7,301 nucleotides of DNA from Fimbriimonadaceae bacterium (GTDB lineage Bacteria; Armatimonadota; Fimbriimonadia; Fimbriimonadales; Fimbriimonadaceae): positions 10,630-17,930 of the forward strand of contig JALHPH010000004.1 in assembly GCA_022842565.1 (NCBI GenBank), written 5' to 3'. The notes beneath the pieces were generated by a model. It did no database searches and had not been told where the DNA came from. It saw only the letters and a program-made list of their open reading frames with translations. This document shows, one piece after another, positions 6,061 to 7,301 of the stretch. The position numbers were made by a program, and so were the translations under genes. Every line of letters begins with the position of its first letter. Position 1 is the stretch's first letter.

Positions 6061-6966
6061 TCACGACTGCAAGTCAATAACGTTTGGCTTCCAGCCAACG
6101 GACGTCAGCGTGGCCATCATCTCGGCTTCGCTAATCTCTTCCGGCCTCTTGCCGAGCAACGCCACTAGGGCGGCTTCCATGACATTGGTCGCGAATGTCT
6201 CACCGTTCACGATTGGGGTGGTGGTGATGATCTGGCGCACGCCCGCCTGGCGAAACCACTTGATGTTGGCCTCACGAACGCTTTGAGTGATCACCGTGAC
6301 TCCGGGCATGAGGTCGGGGGCGTACCGCAAGATGAATAGCGAATCACCTGCGATGACTGTTCGGTCGGCAAAGATCTTTTGAAACTTGGGGCTGCGCGAA
6401 TCTTGCTTTTCGCCGGTCGGATAGAACCACTTGAACGGAAGCCGGGTGATCACGGGCAGCATGAGGCCGGCGAGCCGCTCGACAGTTTTGTAGCTACGCA
6501 CGGGAAGGTTTAGCCCCAGACCGAACAGGAGGTCGCCATAGATCACGTCCGGGCAAAGCTTGCTCAGCGCTTGTGCCATGCCGTACCGGTCGACAGCGGA
6601 CATCAGGAGCACCCGCTGCTGGGCAAAGTCGAGCAGGCCCTCACGCTGGATAAACCCGATTGTTTCGCGCTCTAGAGTGTGTTTAAGGCCGCTGCCATCC
6701 ACGACAGGCGTCTTCACCGCCCCACGCACTGCACGGGCGATTTCGTGGAATGTGTAGCGCTTTTCACCGGAGACCAGATAGAGGTCCGCTCCGCCAATGC
6801 CAAAGGCATCCACCTTGCCATCAAGTTCCGAGAAGAGCCGCGCGAACGCAACCATGTCGCCATCGGTGCCGCGCCGCTCCAGGTGGATGGTCTGACCGCC
6901 CAGCTGAATTTCAGATTCTTTGTTTCGCTTTGACGAGCCGAGGCTGATGCTGACGACGCGCCTCAT
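6061..6966 (-). CDS. Uncharacterised protein of the type annotated 'quinate 5-dehydrogenase'
   Basis: A 301-residue protein without signal peptide or clear membrane segment. I recall relatives in Firmicutes and Chloroflexi-like genomes labelled quinate 5-dehydrogenase, but the sequence shows no canonical shikimate/quinate dehydrogenase motifs, so I would not trust that name. Visible conserved-looking blocks are VSISLGSSKR (5-14), GTDGDM (33-38), VDAFGIGGADLYLV (52-65), TPVVDGSGLKHTLER (86-100), YPTGEKQ (182-188) and a C-terminal IITTTPIVNGETFATNVMEA (246-265). The last could close a Rossmann-like domain together with the strand DRTVIAGDSLFILR. The ATG overlaps the RidA stop as ATGA, a classic translational-coupling arrangement. 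It ends 18 bases before the AAR-like gene and in the same frame, so the two probably act together. The pairing is the best clue to function; the reaction is unknown. Confidence 0.62.
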   Translation of the reverse strand: MRRVVSISLGSSKRNKESEIQLGGQTIHLERRGTDGDMVAFARLFSELDGKVDAFGIGGADLYLVSGEKRYTFHEIARAVRGAVKTPVVDGSGLKHTLERETIGFIQREGLLDFAQQRVLLMSAVDRYGMAQALSKLCPDVIYGDLLFGLGLNLPVRSYKTVERLAGLMLPVITRLPFKWFYPTGEKQDSRSPKFQKIFADRTVIAGDSLFILRYAPDLMPGVTVITQSVREANIKWFRQAGVRQIITTTPIVNGETFATNVMEAALVALLGKRPEEISEAEMMATLTSVGWKPNVIDLQS

Positions 6967-7301
6967 GGACGCCGGGCGATCACTTCGATTTCCACGCGCA
7001 CATTGCGTGGGAGCCCTGCCACCGCGACCGTGCTGCGCGCAGGGGGATTACCCGAGAACTTGGCACCGTAGACGCTATTCACAGCTGCGAAGTCGTCCAT
7101 CGTGGTCAGAAAGATCGTGGTCTTGACGATGTCATCCATGGCTAGGCCCACCGAGCCAAGCAGACCAGCGATGTTGGTCATCACCTGCTCGGTTTGCGCA
7201 TCGACGGAACCGTCGATGAGTTCCCCGCTAGGGGTGAGCGGAATCTGCCCGCTGCAAAAAAGAAGATCCCCCGCCCACACGGCCTGCGAGTAGGGGCCGA
7301 T
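6963..7301 (-). CDS. RidA/YjgF/UK114-family 2-iminobutanoate/enamine deaminase, 5'-truncated by window edge
   Basis: Small cytosolic trimeric protein that hydrolyses reactive enamine/imine intermediates such as 2-aminoacrylate. The frame is open to the right edge: IGPYSQAVWAGDLLFCSGQI is the typical RidA N-terminal region, so the true start lies about 12-15 residues further. 112 residues are visible, against about 125-130 for the family. The signature PARSTVAVAGLPRNVRVEIEVIA keeps the substrate-binding arginine (visible residue 89, E. coli Arg105) and the glutamate (104, E. coli Glu120), so it should be an active deaminase. The often conserved cysteine two residues after that arginine is a threonine here. 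It is the first visible gene of the minus-strand run and overlaps the next start by four bases. The promoter must lie outside the window. Confidence 0.93.
   Translation of the reverse strand: MGPYSQAVWAGDLLFCSGQIPLTPSGELIDGSVDAQTEQVMTNIAGLLGSVGLAMDDIVKTTIFLTTMDDFAAVNSVYGAKFSGNPPARSTVAVAGLPRNVRVEIEVIARRP

Noticed and set aside
5767..6168. 133-codon plus-strand frame opposite the AAR-like gene
   Set aside because: Antisense to two supported genes, with no recognisable domain.

Overview
The window is a gene-dense, moderately GC-rich bacterial chromosome segment holding eight protein genes. There are no RNA genes, insertion sequences, CRISPR arrays or phage-like genes, and no gene-free stretch over about 80 bases. 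The LTxxQ-type secreted protein and the Mkl/MlaF-type lipid-transport ATPase suggest a bacterium with an outer membrane. The truncated-architecture PheT and the general protein style made me think of Armatimonadota (Fimbriimonadia), but that placement is a guess and not something the window proves.

Layout. (1) 1-2016, + strand: the 3' part of pheT, cut by the left edge. It encodes a phenylalanyl-tRNA synthetase beta chain that lacks the usual N-terminal OB-fold (EMAP-like) tRNA-binding insert. (2) 2013-2990, - strand: a Gfo/Idh/MocA-family oxidoreductase, convergent with pheT. The two stop codons share one TTAA. (3) 3028-3561, + strand: a GNAT acetyltransferase, divergent from the oxidoreductase with only 37 bp between the two starts. 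(4) 3637-7301, - strand: a tightly packed run of five genes, read from right to left. They are RidA (cut by the right edge), a 301-aa protein of the loosely annotated 'quinate 5-dehydrogenase' type, a 358-aa NAD(P)-binding protein resembling cyanobacterial long-chain acyl-ACP reductase (AAR), an Mkl/MlaF-type ABC ATPase, and a secreted LTxxQ (Spy/CpxP-like) protein. The run ends in a strong hairpin with a T-tract at 3565-3600. Overlaps or gaps of -4, 18, 7 and 59 bases argue for one transcript whose promoter lies beyond the right edge.

The part most worth following up is this five-gene run. It couples an imine/enamine-clearing protein, two dehydrogenase-like proteins (one keeping the cysteine position used by acyl-ACP reductase), a lipid-transport-type ATPase with no permease or MCE partner in view, and a periplasmic chaperone-like protein. 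A fatty-acyl or envelope-lipid role fits three of the members. An amino-acid or imine-type substrate fits the RidA end. The sequence alone does not decide between them.
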